A DNA stretch of 64,000 nucleotides, from contig JADCFQ010000045.1 of assembly GCA_020249435.1 (NCBI GenBank), forward strand, positions 1-64,000, written 5' to 3'. This DNA comes from Roseomonas sp. GTDB taxonomy: Bacteria; Pseudomonadota; Alphaproteobacteria; Acetobacterales; Acetobacteraceae. Shown piece after piece: positions 9,349 to 20,057 of the stretch; within the stretch, counting starts at the first letter, position 1; each line of letters begins with the position of its first letter. The notes beneath the pieces are model-generated. The model saw only the letters and a program-made list of their open reading frames with translations. It did no database searches and was not told the DNA's origin. The position numbers and the translations under genes are program-made.

Positions 9349-10736
9349 CAGCGCCAAGCCCCCCTTTCACCCCCTTCCCCGGTGCGCGCATTGCCGTGGT
9401 CGGGCTCGGCCGCGCTGGGCTGCCGGCGGCACGACGCCTCGCTGCCTGGGGCGCCGAGGTCTCGGTCTGGGACGACAGGCCCGAGGCACGCGCCGCCGCC
9501 GAAGCCGCAGGGCTGACGGTGCAGGACCCCACTGCCGGCCCCTTCCGCGCTGATGCGCTGCTGCTTTCACCGGGCATCCCGCACCATTTGCCCACCCCCC
9601 ATCCGGCGGCCCGCGCAGCGGCGGCGGCGGGCGCGCCGATCCTTTGTGACGTGGAATTTCTCTACCGCGCGGTACTGGCCAGCCATTCCAAGGCGCGCTT
9701 CGTCGGCGTGACGGGCACCAACGGCAAATCCACCACCACCGCGCTGATCCACCATATCTTGCAGGGGGCGGGCATGGCCTGCGCGGTGGGTGGGAATCTG
9801 GGCCCCGCAGCACTCGATCTCAATATCTTGGGGTCCGAGGGCGTCTATACCCTCGAAATGTCGTCTTACATGTTGGAGCGAATCGCAACACTGCGCTTCA
9901 ACGTAGCTGTCATGCTGAACCTCAGCCCCGATCACCTGGACCGCCATGGGAACATGGCCGGCTATGCCGCTGCGAAGGCACGAATCTTCGCGCGCCAAGG
10001 GGCTGGCGATGTCGCGGTGCTGGGCCAGGACGATGCCATGACGGCGCAAATGGGTGCCGGTTTGGCGGCGCGGTTGGTGCCGATCTCGGGCAGCGCGCCC
10101 CAGCCTGGCGGGGTTTGGGCCGAAGGGCGCTCACTGCGCGATGATAGCGGGCCGATCCTTGATCTGGCCGAAGCGGCAGCGCTGCCCGGTGCGCATAACG
10201 CACAGAATGCGGCGGCGGCGGCGGCGGCGTGCATGGCGCTTGGCGTTGCGCGGGTGGATATCGCGCGCGGCATTGCCAGCTACCCCGGCCTGCCGCATCG
10301 GCAGGAAATCGTCGCCGAGTCCAAGGGCGTTGTCTTCGTCAATGACAGCAAGGCGACCAATGCCGATAGCGCTGCCCGCGCGCTGGCTTCCTATGATCGC
10401 GTGGTGTGGATTGCGGGCGGGATTGCGAAGGAAGGCGGTATTGCACCGCTGGCGCCGTTGTTTCCGCGTATCGCCAAGGCGTTTCTGATCGGGCGCGATG
10501 CGCCGGCCATGGCAGCGACCTTGCGCGAAGCCGGTGTGGCGCATGAAATTATCGGCAGCCTGGAAGCGGCAGTGCCGGCGGCGGCACAAGCGGCCTTTGC
10601 CGGTGCGGCGCCGGTCGTGCTGCTTTCGCCGGCAGCGGCTTCCTTTGACCAGTTCAGCGGCTTTGATGCGCGCGGCGATCGTTTTCGTGATCTGGCGCGC
10701 GCGCTGGTCGCGGGACAGCAGAGGAGAGCAAGCTGA
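9345..10736 (+). CDS. murD: UDP-N-acetylmuramoylalanine--D-glutamate ligase
   Basis: MurD adds D-glutamate to UDP-MurNAc-L-Ala. From the ATG at 9345, which overlaps the mraY stop (ATGA), the protein has 463 residues. A Rossmann-like N-domain starts with '[18 protein letters not shown]'; the ATP loop is [14 protein letters not shown], and '[11 protein letters not shown]' and '[14 protein letters not shown]' are the usual Mur ligase magnesium and C-domain motifs. In-frame upstream codons lie inside mraY and were rejected as a start. The stop touches the ftsW start (TGATG). Confidence 0.96.
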   Translation: MTAPSPPFTPFPGARIAVVGLGRAGLPAARRLAAWGAEVSVWDDRPEARAAAEAAGLTVQDPTAGPFRADALLLSPGIPHHLPTPHPAARAAAAAGAPILCDVEFLYRAVLASHSKARFVGVTGTNGKSTTTALIHHILQGAGMACAVGGNLGPAALDLNILGSEGVYTLEMSSYMLERIATLRFNVAVMLNLSPDHLDRHGNMAGYAAAKARIFARQGAGDVAVLGQDDAMTAQMGAGLAARLVPISGSAPQPGGVWAEGRSLRDDSGPILDLAEAAALPGAHNAQNAAAAAAACMALGVARVDIARGIASYPGLPHRQEIVAESKGVVFVNDSKATNADSAARALASYDRVVWIAGGIAKEGGIAPLAPLFPRIAKAFLIGRDAPAMAATLREAGVAHEIIGSLEAAVPAAAQAAFAGAAPVVLLSPAAASFDQFSGFDARGDRFRDLARALVAGQQRRAS

Positions 10737-11905
10737 TGGCACTCTCCCGCGCGGATAATTCCATTCTTGGGCGCTGGTGGTGGACAGTGGATCGCTGGAC
10801 GCTCGCCGCACTCATGGTGCTGATTGCCTTTGGCTATGTGATGATGCTGGCGGCATCGCCCGCGGTGGCCGAGCGTATTGGCGCGTCATCGCGCCATATG
10901 TTTTTTCTGAAGCAGGTTTTTTATCTGGGCCTGGCGGCAGCGGTGATGGTGGTGGTTTCGCTGCTTTCGCCACGTGGTGTGCGCCGCTTTGCCTTGCTTG
11001 GTTGCGCCGGGGCCTTGGTGCTGACGGCAGCAACGCTGGTGGTGGGCGTTGAAATCAAGGGCGCACGGCGCTGGCTGCCGATCCCTGGACTTTCCTTGCA
11101 GCCATCGGAATTTCTGAAGCCCTTCTTCGCTGTGGTGGCCGCTTGGTTGATCGCGGAGGGCATGGCGCCCGGTTCGCGCGTCTGGGGACGCGCCATCGCG
11201 ATTGGCCTGTTTGCAGTGATCGCCGTGATCATGAAAAGCCAGCCCGATATCGGCATGCTGCTGGTCATGACCGCTGTGCTATTCGCGCAATTCGTGGTCG
11301 CTGGCTTGAATTTTTTTATTGTCGGTGGCCTTGCCGTGCTGGGCGCTGGGGTTGGTGTTCTCGCCTATTTGTTGTTTCCGCATGTGCAATCCCGCGTGCA
11401 TCGCTTTCTGGATCCGAATTCGGGCGATTCCTATCAGGTGAGTGTCGCCATGGAAGCCTTCGCCAATGGCGGGCTTTTGGGGCGCGGGCCGGGTGAAGGA
11501 CGCGTGAAGAATGTGCTGCCGGATGCGCATGCCGATTTCGTCTTTGCCGTCGCTGGCGAGGAATTCGGCATGGTGGTGTGCCTGGTCATCCTGGCGCTTT
11601 TCGCCTTTGTCGTGCTGCGCGGTCTGATGCGACTTTTGGCGGAGACTGATTTCTTCGTGGTGCTCGCCGCGACCGGCTTGCTGACGCAATTCGGCTTGCA
11701 GGCTTTCGTGAATATGGCATCCACGCTGCATCTGATCCCGACCAAGGGCATGACGCTGCCTTTCGTTTCCTATGGCGGGTCTTCCGTGCTCGCCATCGCG
11801 CTTGGCATGGGGATGTTGTTGGCCCTCACGCGCAAGCGCATTGGTGAACGCGCCGCCAGCACTGGCTTGCCAAGCGGTGCGCTGGCCGCGGGTGGCGCGC
11901 GGTGA
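10736..11905 (+). CDS. ftsW: SEDS peptidoglycan glycosyltransferase FtsW
   Basis: FtsW polymerises lipid II at the septum and pairs with FtsI. The 389-residue membrane protein has about ten hydrophobic segments. SEDS signatures visible are 'SLQPSEFLKPFF', the periplasmic loop around FLDPNSGDSYQVSVA followed by GGLLGRGPGEG, and the C-terminal 'LPFVSYGGSSVLAI'. The start at 10736 overlaps the murD stop by one base and an AGGAGAG site lies upstream. It was called FtsW rather than RodA because it sits between murD and murG in the dcw cluster. Confidence 0.95.
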   Translation: MALSRADNSILGRWWWTVDRWTLAALMVLIAFGYVMMLAASPAVAERIGASSRHMFFLKQVFYLGLAAAVMVVVSLLSPRGVRRFALLGCAGALVLTAATLVVGVEIKGARRWLPIPGLSLQPSEFLKPFFAVVAAWLIAEGMAPGSRVWGRAIAIGLFAVIAVIMKSQPDIGMLLVMTAVLFAQFVVAGLNFFIVGGLAVLGAGVGVLAYLLFPHVQSRVHRFLDPNSGDSYQVSVAMEAFANGGLLGRGPGEGRVKNVLPDAHADFVFAVAGEEFGMVVCLVILALFAFVVLRGLMRLLAETDFFVVLAATGLLTQFGLQAFVNMASTLHLIPTKGMTLPFVSYGGSSVLAIALGMGMLLALTRKRIGERAASTGLPSGALAAGGAR

Positions 11906-11913
11906 GGGGCCCC

Positions 11914-13035
11914 ATGGTACAGCCCATCATCATCGCCGCAGGCGGCACGGGCGGGCATCTTTTCCCCGCCGAGGCTTTGGCGGCAGAGCTGATCCGCCGT
12001 GGCGAACGTGTGGCCTTGATGACCGATGCGCGATCGGCGGCTTATGACAGCCCGGTTTTTGCGAATGCCGAACGTTTTGTGCTGCAAGGGTCAGGCCTTT
12101 CCGGGCGTGGCTTGCGGCAAGCGCTGCGTGGTGCCTCGGCGCTGTTCATGGGCACGCTTGAGGCGCGCCGGCATATCCGTGATTTGTCGCCGAGTGCCAT
12201 TGTTGGCTTCGGCGGCTATCCTTCCTTCCCGCCCTTGGCTGCGGCGCGGCTGATGCGTGCATCGCGTCGTCCTGCGCTGATCCTGCATGAACAAAATGCC
12301 GTGCTGGGCCGCGCCAATCGGCTGATGGCGCGTGGCGCTGATTTGCTGGCACTTTCCTATGCCGATACGGCGAAGGTGCCGGCGGGCACCACAAGCGCTG
12401 TTGTCGGTAATCCGGTGCGGCCTGCACTCGCAGCCTTGGCGGGGCAGCCTTATCCGCTGCCGGCAGAAGCTGCGGCGTTGCGTGTGTTGGTGCTGGGTGG
12501 ATCGCTCGGTGCGCGGATTTTTGCCGATGTGGTGCCGGCAGCGATCAGCGCCTTGCCGGAAGCCTTGCGCGCCCGACTTTTGGTGACGCAGCAATGCCGT
12601 GCGGAGGATTTGGCGCGCACGCGCAGCGCCTATGAAGCCGCAGGCGTGCCTGCTGATTTGGCGCCGTTCTTTCCTGATGTGGCCGGGCGGCTCGCTACCG
12701 CGCATCTGGTGATTGGTCGCGCGGGCGCTTCAACCGTGGCTGAGATTGCCTGCGCTGGCCGGCCTTCCATTCTGGTGCCACTGCCATCCGCGATTGATGA
12801 CCATCAAACCGCGAATGCACGCGCCTTGGCGGCGGCAGATGCGGCGAAGGTGTTCACGCAGGCCAATTTCACACCGCAAGCGCTGACAGATGCCTTGGCG
12901 TCTTTCCTGAATTTCCCGGCGCGCATGGCTTCCGCTGCCGCGGCTGCCGCGGCCTTGGCGCGGCCCCATGCGGCGCGAGAGCTCGCGGATCGTGTCATGG
13001 CGCTGGCGCGGCGCAATCTGGTGGGGGCTGCCTGA
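11914..13035 (+). CDS. murG: UDP-GlcNAc:lipid I N-acetylglucosaminyltransferase MurG
   Basis: MurG converts lipid I to lipid II on the cytoplasmic face of the membrane. The protein begins [19 protein letters not shown], containing the GGTGGHxxPA loop. The UDP-GlcNAc-binding region has '[20 protein letters not shown]' and '[14 protein letters not shown]'. I chose ATG 11914 (373 residues) because GAGGGG lies just upstream; a GTG at 11902 overlapping ftsW would add four residues but lacks a site. The stop overlaps murC by one base. Confidence 0.95.
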   Translation: MVQPIIIAAGGTGGHLFPAEALAAELIRRGERVALMTDARSAAYDSPVFANAERFVLQGSGLSGRGLRQALRGASALFMGTLEARRHIRDLSPSAIVGFGGYPSFPPLAAARLMRASRRPALILHEQNAVLGRANRLMARGADLLALSYADTAKVPAGTTSAVVGNPVRPALAALAGQPYPLPAEAAALRVLVLGGSLGARIFADVVPAAISALPEALRARLLVTQQCRAEDLARTRSAYEAAGVPADLAPFFPDVAGRLATAHLVIGRAGASTVAEIACAGRPSILVPLPSAIDDHQTANARALAAADAAKVFTQANFTPQALTDALASFLNFPARMASAAAAAAALARPHAARELADRVMALARRNLVGAA

Positions 13036-14477
13036 TGCGTGCGCTCCCCATCACCATTGGCGCCATTCACTTTGTCGGCATTGGCGGCATTGGCATGTCC
13101 GGCATTGCAGAGGTGCTGCACACACTGGGCTACCAGGTGCAGGGCAGCGATATTTCGGAAGGCGCCAATGTGGCGCGGCTGCGCGCTGCTGGCATTCCAG
13201 TGATGATCGGCCATGACGCGGCCAATCTGGGCAATGCGCAGGTGCTGGTGGTGTCCACCGCCGTCAAGCGCGACAATCCGGAAGTGGCGGCAGCGCGGCA
13301 GCGCCTGATCCCCATTGTGCGCCGCGCGGAAATGCTGGCCGAGCTCATGCGCCTCAAATGGTCCATCGCCATTGGTGGCACGCATGGCAAGACGACCACG
13401 ACAAGCCTGGTTGCTGCTGTGTTGGAAGCGGCTCGGCTTGATCCCACTGTGATCAATGGCGGCATCATCAATGCCTATGGCACCAATACGCGCATGGGCA
13501 GCGGTGAATGGATGGTGGTGGAAGCCGATGAAAGCGACGGATCCTTCCTGAAACTCCCTGCCGTTGTTGCTGTGGTCACGAATATGGACCCGGAACATCT
13601 GGACCATTGGGGCACGGAAGATGCGATGAAGGAAGGCTACGCCCAATTCGTCGGCAATATTCCCTTCTACGGTTTCGCGGTCCTCTGCATTGATCATCCC
13701 GAAGTGCAGGCAATGATCCCGCGCCTTTCGGATCGGCGCATCGTCACTTACGGCTTTTCGCCACAAGCCGATGTGCGCGCGGATCGTGTGATCACGGACC
13801 GTATGGGTGCCACTTTTGAAGTGACCGTGACGGATCGGCTGAGTGGGCGCGTGCGAAATATGAAGCCCTTTCGCCTGCCCATGCTGGGTCAGCATAATGT
13901 GCAGAATGCGCTGGCGGCCGTTGCCATCGCGGCTGAGATGGGCGTGGATGAAACAACAATTCGGACCGCGCTTGCCGGCTTCAAGGGTGTGAAGCGACGC
14001 TTTACGCGCACCGGTGAAGCAGGTGGCGTCACGGTAATTGATGATTACGGCCATCATCCGGTGGAAATCGCTGCCGTGCTCAAGGCTGCGCGGCAGGCCG
14101 GCGCGCGTGATGTGATTGCAGTGGTGCAGCCGCATCGCTACACGCGGCTTGCATCCCTGTTCGAGGAATTCTGCGCCTGCATGAATGATGCAGGCACGGT
14201 GATTGTTGCCGATGTCTATGCCGCTGGCGAGGCGCCGATGGAAGGCGTGGACAAGGATGCGCTGGTGGAGGGGCTTCGCGCGCGCGGGCATCGTTCCGTG
14301 GTGCCGCTGCCCGGCCCCGATAGCCTGGCTGAGATGATCCACGCCATTGCGCGACCAGGCGATTATGTTGTCTGCCTGGGTGCCGGCAGCATCACCAATT
14401 GGGCGCATGCTTTGCCCGCGCAATTGACGGAGTTGCAGGCGCGCGCGCGGGGGCGGCTGGCGGGGGCGATGAAATGA
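13035..14477 (+). CDS. murC: UDP-N-acetylmuramate--L-alanine ligase
   Basis: MurC adds the first amino acid, L-alanine, to UDP-MurNAc. The 480-residue protein has an N-terminal dinucleotide-like fold '[19 protein letters not shown]', the ATP loop [15 protein letters not shown] near residue 113, '[12 protein letters not shown]', '[13 protein letters not shown]' and the C-domain '[12 protein letters not shown]' with 'QPHRYTRL'. All are typical of MurC. It starts at 13035 on the murG stop (TGATG) and its stop overlaps murB (ATGA). Confidence 0.97.
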   Translation: MRALPITIGAIHFVGIGGIGMSGIAEVLHTLGYQVQGSDISEGANVARLRAAGIPVMIGHDAANLGNAQVLVVSTAVKRDNPEVAAARQRLIPIVRRAEMLAELMRLKWSIAIGGTHGKTTTTSLVAAVLEAARLDPTVINGGIINAYGTNTRMGSGEWMVVEADESDGSFLKLPAVVAVVTNMDPEHLDHWGTEDAMKEGYAQFVGNIPFYGFAVLCIDHPEVQAMIPRLSDRRIVTYGFSPQADVRADRVITDRMGATFEVTVTDRLSGRVRNMKPFRLPMLGQHNVQNALAAVAIAAEMGVDETTIRTALAGFKGVKRRFTRTGEAGGVTVIDDYGHHPVEIAAVLKAARQAGARDVIAVVQPHRYTRLASLFEEFCACMNDAGTVIVADVYAAGEAPMEGVDKDALVEGLRARGHRSVVPLPGPDSLAEMIHAIARPGDYVVCLGAGSITNWAHALPAQLTELQARARGRLAGAMK

Positions 14478-15385
14478 TGCCTCAGCCCATCAGCCAGGCC
14501 GTGCTGCCCCCCTTACGTGGTCGCGTGGAACGCAATGCGCCACTTGGCCCCGCGACATGGTTTCGCGTGGGTGGCGCAGCGGATGTGCTGGTGCGGCCCG
14601 CCGATCTGGATGATCTGTTGTTGCTGCTGCGCGACATGCCGGCGGATATGCCGCTGACAGTATTGGGTGCCGCTTCCAACCTGATTATTCGTGATGGTGG
14701 CATTGCAGGTGTGGTGCTGCGGCTTGCGCGTGGTTTCGGTGATGTGGTGGTGGATGCTGATGGCATCATTGCCGGCGCCGCTGCGCTTGATGTGACTGTG
14801 GCGGAAACCGCTGCCGCTGCGGGGCTTGGTGGGCTTGAGTTTCTGGTCGGTATTCCAGGCAGTATCGGCGGCGCGGTTGCTATGAATGCCGGCGCTTATG
14901 GCGTTGAGATCAAGGATATTCTGGATTGGGCGGAAATCGCGACACCTGAAGGTTTGTTGCGCATGGAAGCGGCTGCGCTGCATTTCGCCTATCGTCACGC
15001 GCAACTACCAAAGCGCGGCGTTGTGGTGCGCGCCAGGCTGCGCGCCATGCCGGGTGACAAGGCGGCGATTGCCGGGCGGCTTCATGAAATTCGCACCGCG
15101 CGGGAGGCAACGCAGCCCGTACGCGCGCGCACCGGTGGCTCCACCTTCAAGAATCCCCCTGGTGAGCGCAAGGCCTGGGAATTGATTGATGCCGCCGGCT
15201 GCCGGGGGCTCACGCGCGGTGCGGCGCAGGTCAGCGAAAAACACTGCAATTTCCTGCTAAATCTTGGTGGCGCTTCTGCCGCCGATATTGAAGCGCTGGG
15301 TGAGGAAGTGCGCGCGCGTGTGCTGACGCATTCCGGCATTGCGCTGGAATGGGAAATCCGCCGCATCGGAAGGGCGCGGCCATGA
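14474..15385 (+). CDS. murB: UDP-N-acetylenolpyruvoylglucosamine reductase MurB
   Basis: MurB is an FAD enzyme that reduces enolpyruvyl-UDP-GlcNAc to UDP-MurNAc with NADPH. The product of 303 residues carries '[15 protein letters not shown]', the FAD-binding [18 protein letters not shown], and the catalytic-serine segment [12 protein letters not shown]. The start ATG 14474 overlaps the murC stop; a second ATG follows at 14477. Its position late in the dcw cluster is typical for alphaproteobacteria. Confidence 0.95.
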   Translation: MMPQPISQAVLPPLRGRVERNAPLGPATWFRVGGAADVLVRPADLDDLLLLLRDMPADMPLTVLGAASNLIIRDGGIAGVVLRLARGFGDVVVDADGIIAGAAALDVTVAETAAAAGLGGLEFLVGIPGSIGGAVAMNAGAYGVEIKDILDWAEIATPEGLLRMEAAALHFAYRHAQLPKRGVVVRARLRAMPGDKAAIAGRLHEIRTAREATQPVRARTGGSTFKNPPGERKAWELIDAAGCRGLTRGAAQVSEKHCNFLLNLGGASAADIEALGEEVRARVLTHSGIALEWEIRRIGRARP

Positions 15386-16308
15386 AGAAGCGCGTCACCG
15401 TTCTCTATGGTGGGCGTTCCGCAGAACGCGAGGTTTCCCTTTCTTCCGGGCGCCAGGTGATTGCCGCTTTGCAGGAAGCGGGTTTTGCGGTGTCACCGAT
15501 TGATGTTGGCGATGATCTGGCCGCCGTGATCCAGGCGTTGAGCGATCCGCGCCCCGATGTTGTCTTCAATGCGCTGCATGGGCGCTTTGGTGAGGATGGC
15601 TGCATTCAGGGTGTGCTGGATTGGCTTGGCCTTCCCTATACGCATTCTGGTCTGCGTGCCTCGGCGCTTGCGATGGATAAGGCGGCTGCGAAAGCGGTGT
15701 TTCGTGCAGCTGGCCTGCCGGTTGCAGAAGATCGCGTGGTGACGCGCGCTGAATTGGAAGCGGCTGACCCGCTGCCGCGTCCCTTTGTCGTGAAGCCTGT
15801 CAATGAGGGGTCTTCTGTCGGCGTCACCATTTTGCAGGAAGGTGACAATCGCCGCGCTGACATTGCGCGTGGGTGGACGCATGGCGATGCCATCATGGTC
15901 GAACGCTTCATCCCCGGTCGCGAATTGACCGTGGGCGTGATGGGGGATCGCGCGCTGGCGGTGACGGATATCCTTGCCGATGCCGGGCAATTCTATGATT
16001 ACGAAAGCAAATATGCCGCTGGTGGTTCGCGCCACATCCTACCCGCACGCATGGCGCCCGAGGCTTATGCGCAGGCGATGGATATCGCCTTGCGCGCGCA
16101 TCACGCACTTGGCTGCCGCGGTGCCTCACGCACCGACCTTCGTTATGATGACACGCAAGGTGAGCCTGGCCGACTGATTCTGCTGGAAGTGAATACGCAA
16201 CCCGGCCTGACGCCAACATCGCTGCTGCCGGAACAGGCGGCGCATTGTGGCATGTCCTTCCCTGCGCTCTGCGCCTGGATGGTGGAGCAAGCCCGCCATG
16301 GCGCGTGA
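15382..16308 (+). CDS. ddl: D-alanine--D-alanine ligase
   Basis: Ddl makes D-Ala-D-Ala for MurF. The 308-residue ATP-grasp enzyme starts [20 protein letters not shown], the classical Ddl beginning. It has the flexible loop '[15 protein letters not shown]' and the metal-binding end '[19 protein letters not shown]'. The ATG at 15382 overlaps the murB stop (ATGA). The 3' end overlaps ftsQ by 11 bases. I cannot distinguish ddlA from ddlB by sequence, but the dcw-linked copy corresponds to ddlB of E. coli. Confidence 0.96.
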   Translation: MKKRVTVLYGGRSAEREVSLSSGRQVIAALQEAGFAVSPIDVGDDLAAVIQALSDPRPDVVFNALHGRFGEDGCIQGVLDWLGLPYTHSGLRASALAMDKAAAKAVFRAAGLPVAEDRVVTRAELEAADPLPRPFVVKPVNEGSSVGVTILQEGDNRRADIARGWTHGDAIMVERFIPGRELTVGVMGDRALAVTDILADAGQFYDYESKYAAGGSRHILPARMAPEAYAQAMDIALRAHHALGCRGASRTDLRYDDTQGEPGRLILLEVNTQPGLTPTSLLPEQAAHCGMSFPALCAWMVEQARHGA

Positions 16309-17176
16309 ACGCTTGGTCACCACCTCAACGCGCAAGAAGAAGGAGCAAGGGCGGCCTTCGGCGCTCCGCATCGCGCTCCGTCGGTCGCGTCGTTTTGCGC
16401 GGCCCGCGCTTTATGGCGTGCTGATCCTTTGCGGCTTTGGCGCCATTGCCTACGGCATCGCGATGGTGGACCCCGCAGGTCAGGCACGGCGCATGCTGGA
16501 TCAGGTCACCATGATCGGGCCGGATCGTAGCATGACCGTGCAGGCGGTGATCGTGGATGGGCGGCAGAACACGCCGCTACCACTGATCCGCGAAGCCCTT
16601 GGCGTCTCGCGCGGCGATTCGATGCTTGAATTCTCGCCAGAGGCTGCAAGGCAAAGACTAGAATCAATTCCCTGGGTAGCGCGTGCCCATGTGGAACGCC
16701 ATTTGCCCGGCACCATTGTGCTGCGCCTGGAAGAACGCCGTCCCTTCGCCATTTGGCAGAATCAGGGCCGCTTCGTGATTGTGGACCGCGAAGGCAAGAC
16801 GGTGGCGACTGATGGGCTTGATCAATTCGGCCCGCTGCCGCTGATTGTTGGCCCCGGCGCGGATCGTGCTGCCGCACAGCTTTATGATCTGTTGGCGGCG
16901 GAGGCTGCGGTCGCGGAACGCGTGCAGGCCATGGTGCGCATCGGCGAAAGGCGCTGGAATCTCCGGTTGCATAGCGGCACCGATGTGCTTTTGCCTGAAG
17001 CTGCTGAAGGCGCTGCCATCAAGCGCCTGGCAGAATTGCAGCAGGAGGCGAAGCTTTTGGATCGGCCCTTGGCGGCGATTGATCTTCGTCTGCCGGATCG
17101 GCTGGTGGTGCGCACCAATCGTGAAACACCCGAAAATCAGCCAGCACGCCCAGTCGCGCGAAGGGAACGCGGATGA
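16298..17176 (+). CDS. ftsQ: Cell division protein FtsQ
   Basis: FtsQ is a bitopic divisome protein that anchors FtsL/FtsB. From ATG 16298 the 292-residue product has a basic cytoplasmic N-terminus, one membrane segment (about 38-58, '[20 protein letters not shown]'), a POTRA domain ('[21 protein letters not shown]' region to '[19 protein letters not shown]') and the FtsQ-type beta domain with '[11 protein letters not shown]'. Starts further upstream lie in ddl and were rejected. The last bases overlap ftsA (ATGA). Confidence 0.93.
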   Translation: MARERLVTTSTRKKKEQGRPSALRIALRRSRRFARPALYGVLILCGFGAIAYGIAMVDPAGQARRMLDQVTMIGPDRSMTVQAVIVDGRQNTPLPLIREALGVSRGDSMLEFSPEAARQRLESIPWVARAHVERHLPGTIVLRLEERRPFAIWQNQGRFVIVDREGKTVATDGLDQFGPLPLIVGPGADRAAAQLYDLLAAEAAVAERVQAMVRIGERRWNLRLHSGTDVLLPEAAEGAAIKRLAELQQEAKLLDRPLAAIDLRLPDRLVVRTNRETPENQPARPVARRERG

Positions 17177-18471
17177 ATCAGCTCACCCGCCTGCCTGGCG
17201 CTTTTGAACCTGCAACCGCCCCGCCGCGTCGTCGCCGTCAGGCGCGCAGTGGTGTTTTTGGCGTGCTTGATATCGGGTCCACGAAAGTGGTCTGCCTGAT
17301 TGCGCGCATTGAAAGTGATGGCAGCCCGCGTGTGCTGGGCTTTGGCTGGCAGCGCGGGCGTGGTGTGAAGGGCGGATCCATTGTGGATCTGGAAGAAGCG
17401 GAACGCGCCATTCGTGCTGCGGTTGGTCAGGCGGAAGAAATGGCCGACACAAGGCTTTCCGGTGCCATCGTCAATCTTTCCTGTGGCCAGCCCGATAGTC
17501 GGCAACTGCACCTGCAATGGGATATTGGTGGCCGCGCGGTAACCGAAGCCGATCTGCGCGCCATTTTGCACGATGGGCGCCGTCGCACCGCCGAAGAAGG
17601 CCGCGAAACCGTACACGCGATCCCGCTTGGCTTTACGGTGGATGCGACGCCAGGCGCTGATGATCCGCGCGGCATGATCTGTGATGTGCTGGGGGCGCGG
17701 CTGCATATGGTCTCGGCCGCTGAGGCATCGCTCCGCAATCTTGGTGCCTGCCTGATGCGGTGTGATTTGGAAGTTGAGGAACTTGTCTCCGCCCCGCTGG
17801 CCGCCGGACTTGCGACCTTGGTAGAAGATGAAAAGCAGCTTGGCGCCACGGTGATTGATATGGGCGGCGGCACCACAAGCCTTGCCGTCTTCAGCGAAGG
17901 GCATCTGGTACATACCGCGCAAATTCCGGTGGGCGGCGGGCAGGTGACGAATGATCTCGCGACCATCCTGTCCACGCCGGTTGCGCATGCCGAACGGATG
18001 AAGACGCTGCATGGCGCGGTGCATGGCGGCGCGGATGATGAACGCGAATATCTGCCCGTGCCGCTATTGGGCGAAGATGAACATCACATCGCGCGCATTC
18101 CGCGCGCCATGGTGGTTGGCATCATCAAGCCACGGCTTGAAGAAACCTTCGAATTGCTCAAGGACAAGCTGGATCAGAGCGGGCTTGGCAAGGAAGGTGG
18201 TGCGCGCGTGGTGCTGACCGGCGGTGCTTCGCAGCTTGTCGGCGTGCGCGAAATGGCCGCGCGCATCCTGGACCGCCAGGTGCGCCTTGGCCGCCCGCAA
18301 GCCTTGCGTGGCCTTGCCGAAGCGGCCTCCGGCCCCGCCTTTGCCGGTGCGGTCGGGCTTTTGATGTGGGGCGCCGGTGAAGGTCGCCCCGTTCTGGATA
18401 TCGCGCCAGGCCCCGTGAAGGCCGGCGGCGCGTTTCGCCGTTTGATTCATTGGCTGAAGGATCGTGTGTGA
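17173..18471 (+). CDS. ftsA: Cell division protein FtsA
   Basis: FtsA is an actin-fold ATPase that tethers FtsZ to the membrane. The 432-residue protein has an actin-like phosphate 1 motif ('FGVLDIGSTKVVCLIAR', about 30-46), the 1C domain, phosphate 2 'ATVIDMGGGTTSLAVF' and the adenosine motif 'VVLTGGASQLVGV'. The C-terminus ends in 'RRLIHWLKDRV', a good amphipathic membrane-targeting helix. It has about 25 extra N-terminal residues rich in Pro and Arg. It is coupled to ftsQ and followed by a 64-base gap before ftsZ. Confidence 0.96.
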   Translation: MNQLTRLPGAFEPATAPPRRRRQARSGVFGVLDIGSTKVVCLIARIESDGSPRVLGFGWQRGRGVKGGSIVDLEEAERAIRAAVGQAEEMADTRLSGAIVNLSCGQPDSRQLHLQWDIGGRAVTEADLRAILHDGRRRTAEEGRETVHAIPLGFTVDATPGADDPRGMICDVLGARLHMVSAAEASLRNLGACLMRCDLEVEELVSAPLAAGLATLVEDEKQLGATVIDMGGGTTSLAVFSEGHLVHTAQIPVGGGQVTNDLATILSTPVAHAERMKTLHGAVHGGADDEREYLPVPLLGEDEHHIARIPRAMVVGIIKPRLEETFELLKDKLDQSGLGKEGGARVVLTGGASQLVGVREMAARILDRQVRLGRPQALRGLAEAASGPAFAGAVGLLMWGAGEGRPVLDIAPGPVKAGGAFRRLIHWLKDRV

Positions 18472-18535
18472 TGCGCGCATCTTTCGCCGCCCCTGCCAAC
18501 CCAAGCTGCCCATCAATGCGTGAGGAGGAAACTCA

Positions 18536-20053
18536 ATGACCCTGAACCTGACGATTCCGCAAAATCAACATACGGATTTCACGCCGCGGATTACGGTGGT
18601 GGGCGTTGGCGGCGGTGGCACCAATGCCGTCAACAACATGATTTCCATGGGCCTGGATGGCGTGGAATTTCTGGTGGCGAATACGGACGCGCAATCGCTG
18701 ATCCATTCCCGCGCTGATCGGCGCGTGCAGCTTGGCCCGCACCTCACGCAGGGCCTTGGCGCCGGCGCAAAGCCTGAAATTGGCCGCGCTGCGGCAGAAG
18801 AAGCGACCGAGGAATTGGCCCGCCATATTGAAGGCGTGCACATGATTTTCATCACCGCCGGCATGGGTGGCGGCACCGGCACGGGGGCAGCGCCGGTGAT
18901 TGCGCGCATGGCGCGTGAACGTGGCATCCTGACGGTTGGCGTGGTGACCAAGCCTTTTGATTTTGAAGGGCCGAAGCGGCGCAAATCCGCCGATCAGGGG
19001 ATCGAGGAATTGCAGCAATTCGTGGATACGCTGATCATTATCCCGAACCAGAATCTCTTCCGTTTGGCGAATGAACGCACCACCTTCCAGGAAGCGTTCA
19101 AGATGGCGGATAATGTGCTTTACATGGGCGTGCGTGGTGTGACGGATTTGATGGTCAATCCCGGCATGGTCAATCTGGATTTTGCCGATATCCGCACTGT
19201 CATGGCGGAAATGGGCAAGGCCATGATGGGCACGGGTGAGGCGGAAGGCGAAGACCGCGCCCGCCGTGCGGCGGAATCCGCGATCAGCAATCCGCTGCTG
19301 GAAGATATCTCCATGCGCGGTGCCAAGGGTGTGCTGATCAACATCACCGGCGGCTATGACATGACGCTGTTTGAAGTGGATGGCGCGGCCAATCGCATCC
19401 GTGAAGAAGTGGATGAGGATGCGAATATCATCTTCGGCACCTCGGTTGACGAATCCATGAATGGTCGCGTGCGTGTTTCCGTGGTGGCAACCGGTATTGA
19501 TGCAGCCCAGTTCAGAGAAGCAGAAAAGCCGAAGCTGGTCGCGATGGGTGGCGGTGCGGCCCAGCCGGTGAATGCTGTCGCGAACCAGACGATTGGTGCA
19601 GCACCAGCCGGGGGGCCTGGTTTGCCCTTCATGCGTCGTGCTGCGCAGGCCGCGCCGGCGATGCGCCCGGCCATTGTGGAAGCAGCGCCGGCCATTGAAC
19701 TGGAACCAGTTGCGGAACCGCCAGTGATGCTGGCGCCGGCACCGGCGCCCGTGCAGGAAGCGCCGCAGCTTCGTGTGCCGGTCAGCGAACCGGTTGAACC
19801 GCAAATGGCACCAGATGCGCCGCGGTCTGCCGGGCTACGCGGGCTTTTCGGCAAGGTTACCGGCATGGGCGGCATGATGAAGCGCAACCTACCGCCGCAG
19901 GCTGAACCGCAAAGCTTCGCGCACGAAAGTGTGCCCACCGCGCGGATGGAACCAATGGCCGCGCCAGCGCCACGGGTAGAGACCCCGCGACCCGCGCAGC
20001 AGGATGAAATGAGCCTGGAAATTCCTGCTTTCCTGCGCCGTCAGCGGAGCTAG
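18536..20053 (+). CDS. ftsZ: Cell division GTPase FtsZ
   Basis: FtsZ is the tubulin homologue that forms the division ring. The GTPase domain (about 1-320) carries '[14 protein letters not shown]' and the tubulin signature [13 protein letters not shown]. It is followed by a linker of about 170 residues rich in Pro, Ala and Glu and ends with the FtsA-binding tail '[12 protein letters not shown]', the alphaproteobacterial form of the conserved C-terminal peptide. At 505 residues it is longer than E. coli FtsZ (383) because of the linker, as is usual in this class. A strong GAGGAGGAAA site precedes the ATG. An IS remnant begins a few bases after the stop. Confidence 0.97.
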   Translation: MTLNLTIPQNQHTDFTPRITVVGVGGGGTNAVNNMISMGLDGVEFLVANTDAQSLIHSRADRRVQLGPHLTQGLGAGAKPEIGRAAAEEATEELARHIEGVHMIFITAGMGGGTGTGAAPVIARMARERGILTVGVVTKPFDFEGPKRRKSADQGIEELQQFVDTLIIIPNQNLFRLANERTTFQEAFKMADNVLYMGVRGVTDLMVNPGMVNLDFADIRTVMAEMGKAMMGTGEAEGEDRARRAAESAISNPLLEDISMRGAKGVLINITGGYDMTLFEVDGAANRIREEVDEDANIIFGTSVDESMNGRVRVSVVATGIDAAQFREAEKPKLVAMGGGAAQPVNAVANQTIGAAPAGGPGLPFMRRAAQAAPAMRPAIVEAAPAIELEPVAEPPVMLAPAPAPVQEAPQLRVPVSEPVEPQMAPDAPRSAGLRGLFGKVTGMGGMMKRNLPPQAEPQSFAHESVPTARMEPMAAPAPRVETPRPAQQDEMSLEIPAFLRRQRS

Positions 20054-20057
20054 CGCG

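Noticed and set aside
12804-14423. 539-codon minus-strand ORF opposite murC/murG
   Set aside because: Antisense shadow; murC and murG motifs on the plus strand are unambiguous and the antisense peptide is His/Arg-rich without domains.
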